Notes under the pieces: model-generated | Seen by the model: the letters and a program-made list of their open reading frames with translations, nothing else | Databases searched by the model: none | Told to the model about the DNA's origin: nothing | In this document: piece by piece, positions 5,166 through 6,052 of the stretch | Layout of the letters: each line of letters begins with the position of its first letter | Position numbering within the stretch: position 1 is the first letter of the stretch | Program-made: the position numbers and the translations under genes | Assembly: GCA_029261675.1 (NCBI GenBank) | Contig: JAJDBA010000058.1 | Location: 1 to 6,052, forward strand | Reading direction: 5' to 3' | Source: Nitrospinaceae bacterium | Lineage (GTDB): Bacteria; Nitrospinota; Nitrospinia; Nitrospinales; VA-1 | Length of the DNA: 6,052 nt

Positions 5166-6052
5166 CTATTTACGAGTCGAGGCACTCGACTTCCAGCGTT
5201 TGACATCGCGCATGAATTTGGCTCGATCCATTTCAGGGCCCGCGGGAAATAGCTCTGTCAAAGGTTGTGGGAATTTTTCCTTCGCCTCCCCTTCCCACTT
5301 TTCAAACTCTCCCAAACGGATTCGATAAATATCTTTAAAGGTTCGATACTGACCGTTGATACCCACATAATCCCAACTGGTATCATTGTGGATCAGGCGA
5401 TAAAGCTCCGAGCAGGCAATCCCCTCATAAAGATTGATTTTCCCTACACGCCCTTTAATTATGGAAGCATCTTCGCCAGCAAAATCCAGACACCAGATTT
5501 CAGAACCGTCCTGCCCGAAAACTTCAAGCTGGTAGACCACTTGCCACTCTACCCAAGACTGTACCGCTTTTTTCTGAACAACCTTTTCCACAAACTGCTT
5601 TTCAATAAATTCGACAACCTCGTTCCATTGTTTTTCGTGTTCAGCCTTATCCTTTGTTTGGGTACGTATTGGCGGAACTTCGGTTACAGGTTTAAACTCG
5701 ACTTTATGACCGTCGTCTTCTTTGATTTTAACAAAATCAGAACCTCCTCGCGCAATCTGCACACCCTCTTTGGTAATTGTTGCTACATCTCCCGGATAAA
5801 AAGAACTACCATTGATTTCTGGACAAAAGTCTTTAAGGTCGCGCAAAAACTGCTCTTGTGTTGTGGGAAACGAATACTGGTTTAAGAACTCAAACTCATC
5901 TCGGTAGCGAAATCCAGCTGAGCCAGGCACCACAAATTTGGGTCTGCACGCCCCTGCTACTTTTAAGAAAGAACTATATTCCTCCATTGGCAATTCAATC
6001 TGATTATGAAATGAGAAGCTTCCTTCCAATAGTGGGAGGTAACGCATATGCG
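5166..6052 (-). CDS. C-terminal part of a probable MBL-fold (UlaG-like) hydrolase; 5' end beyond window
   Basis: The frame is open to the right edge. The ATG at 6047 is probably internal, because the codon before it is also open and the first visible residues look like the middle of a domain. The first 95 or so residues (HNQIELPMEEYSSFL, RPKFVVPGSAGFRY, then YPGDVATI) resemble the end of UlaG-like metallo-beta-lactamase-fold proteins, where a tract on placing or finding the object ends in P-G-x-x-G-F and a GDV strand. The zinc-binding HxHxDH motif would lie upstream and cannot be checked. A charged linker (about 115-160) leads to a second domain with QSWVEWQVVYQLEVF, then EIWCLDF and SWDYVGINGQYRTFKDIYRI, which I do not firmly recognise; it may be SCP2-like. 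The tail is basic. The family call is from memory of sequence style: I am sure it is coding but only moderately sure of function. The next gene downstream is the tRNA, under its own promoter. Confidence 0.8.
   Translation of the reverse strand, partial: HMRYLPLLEGSFSFHNQIELPMEEYSSFLKVAGACRPKFVVPGSAGFRYRDEFEFLNQYSFPTTQEQFLRDLKDFCPEINGSSFYPGDVATITKEGVQIARGGSDFVKIKEDDGHKVEFKPVTEVPPIRTQTKDKAEHEKQWNEVVEFIEKQFVEKVVQKKAVQSWVEWQVVYQLEVFGQDGSEIWCLDFAGEDASIIKGRVGKINLYEGIACSELYRLIHNDTSWDYVGINGQYRTFKDIYRIRLGEFEKWEGEAKEKFPQPLTELFPAGPEMDRAKFMRDVKRWKSSASTRK

Noticed and set aside
5173..5188. Hairpin CGAGT/ACTCG at the 3' end of the MBL-like gene
   Set aside because: It lies inside the last codons and is not followed by a T-run, so it is not an intrinsic terminator.
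5265..5885. Plus-strand 206-codon ORF
   Set aside because: It is long, but antisense to the MBL-like protein; its phenylalanine- and leucine-rich product reflects the complement of charged codons, and it lacks a plausible ribosome site or domain.

Overview
This is an AT-rich stretch from a Gram-negative (diderm) bacterium. It encodes a TonB-dependent outer-membrane receptor, proteins with Sec-type signal peptides, sigma70-type promoters and a Fur-box-like operator. I cannot name the genus from the sequence. The tRNA and protein style would fit a Nitrospinota, deltaproteobacterial or related lineage, but that is an impression only. Every gene I can support lies on the minus strand, so transcription runs from high to low coordinates.

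In transcription order the layout is as follows. (1) 6052-5166 holds the C-terminal part of a protein that looks like an MBL-fold (UlaG-like) hydrolase; its 5' end is outside the window. (2) 5075-4892 is a self-contained elongator tRNA-Met(CAU) unit with a near-consensus promoter, the tRNA with encoded CCA, and a strong intrinsic terminator. (3) 4880-4527 is a small unrecognised protein starting just after that terminator. (4) 4479-4103 is a BFD-type [2Fe-2S] ferredoxin gene whose promoter is overlapped by a 15/19 Fur box. (5) 3922-2726 is larC, the nickel-inserting enzyme of nickel-pincer cofactor synthesis. (6) 2573-1911 is a 220-residue unrecognised protein. (7) 1883-1 holds a His/Cys-rich exported small protein followed by a FecA-like TonB-dependent receptor. 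This pair is probably one transcript from a TTGACA/TATATT promoter, and the receptor runs off the left edge.

The common theme is metal handling: iron through the Fur-controlled ferredoxin, nickel through LarC, and outer-membrane uptake of an unknown metal or chelate through the receptor and its His-rich partner. A nickel link between LarC and the receptor pair is attractive but unproven, because an unrelated-looking gene and a separate promoter lie between them. I see no integrase, transposase, CRISPR array, rRNA or defence module. The most distinctive items are the His-rich/receptor pair with an inverted repeat against its promoter, the Fur-box/ferredoxin arrangement, and the terminator placed directly in front of a small ORF.
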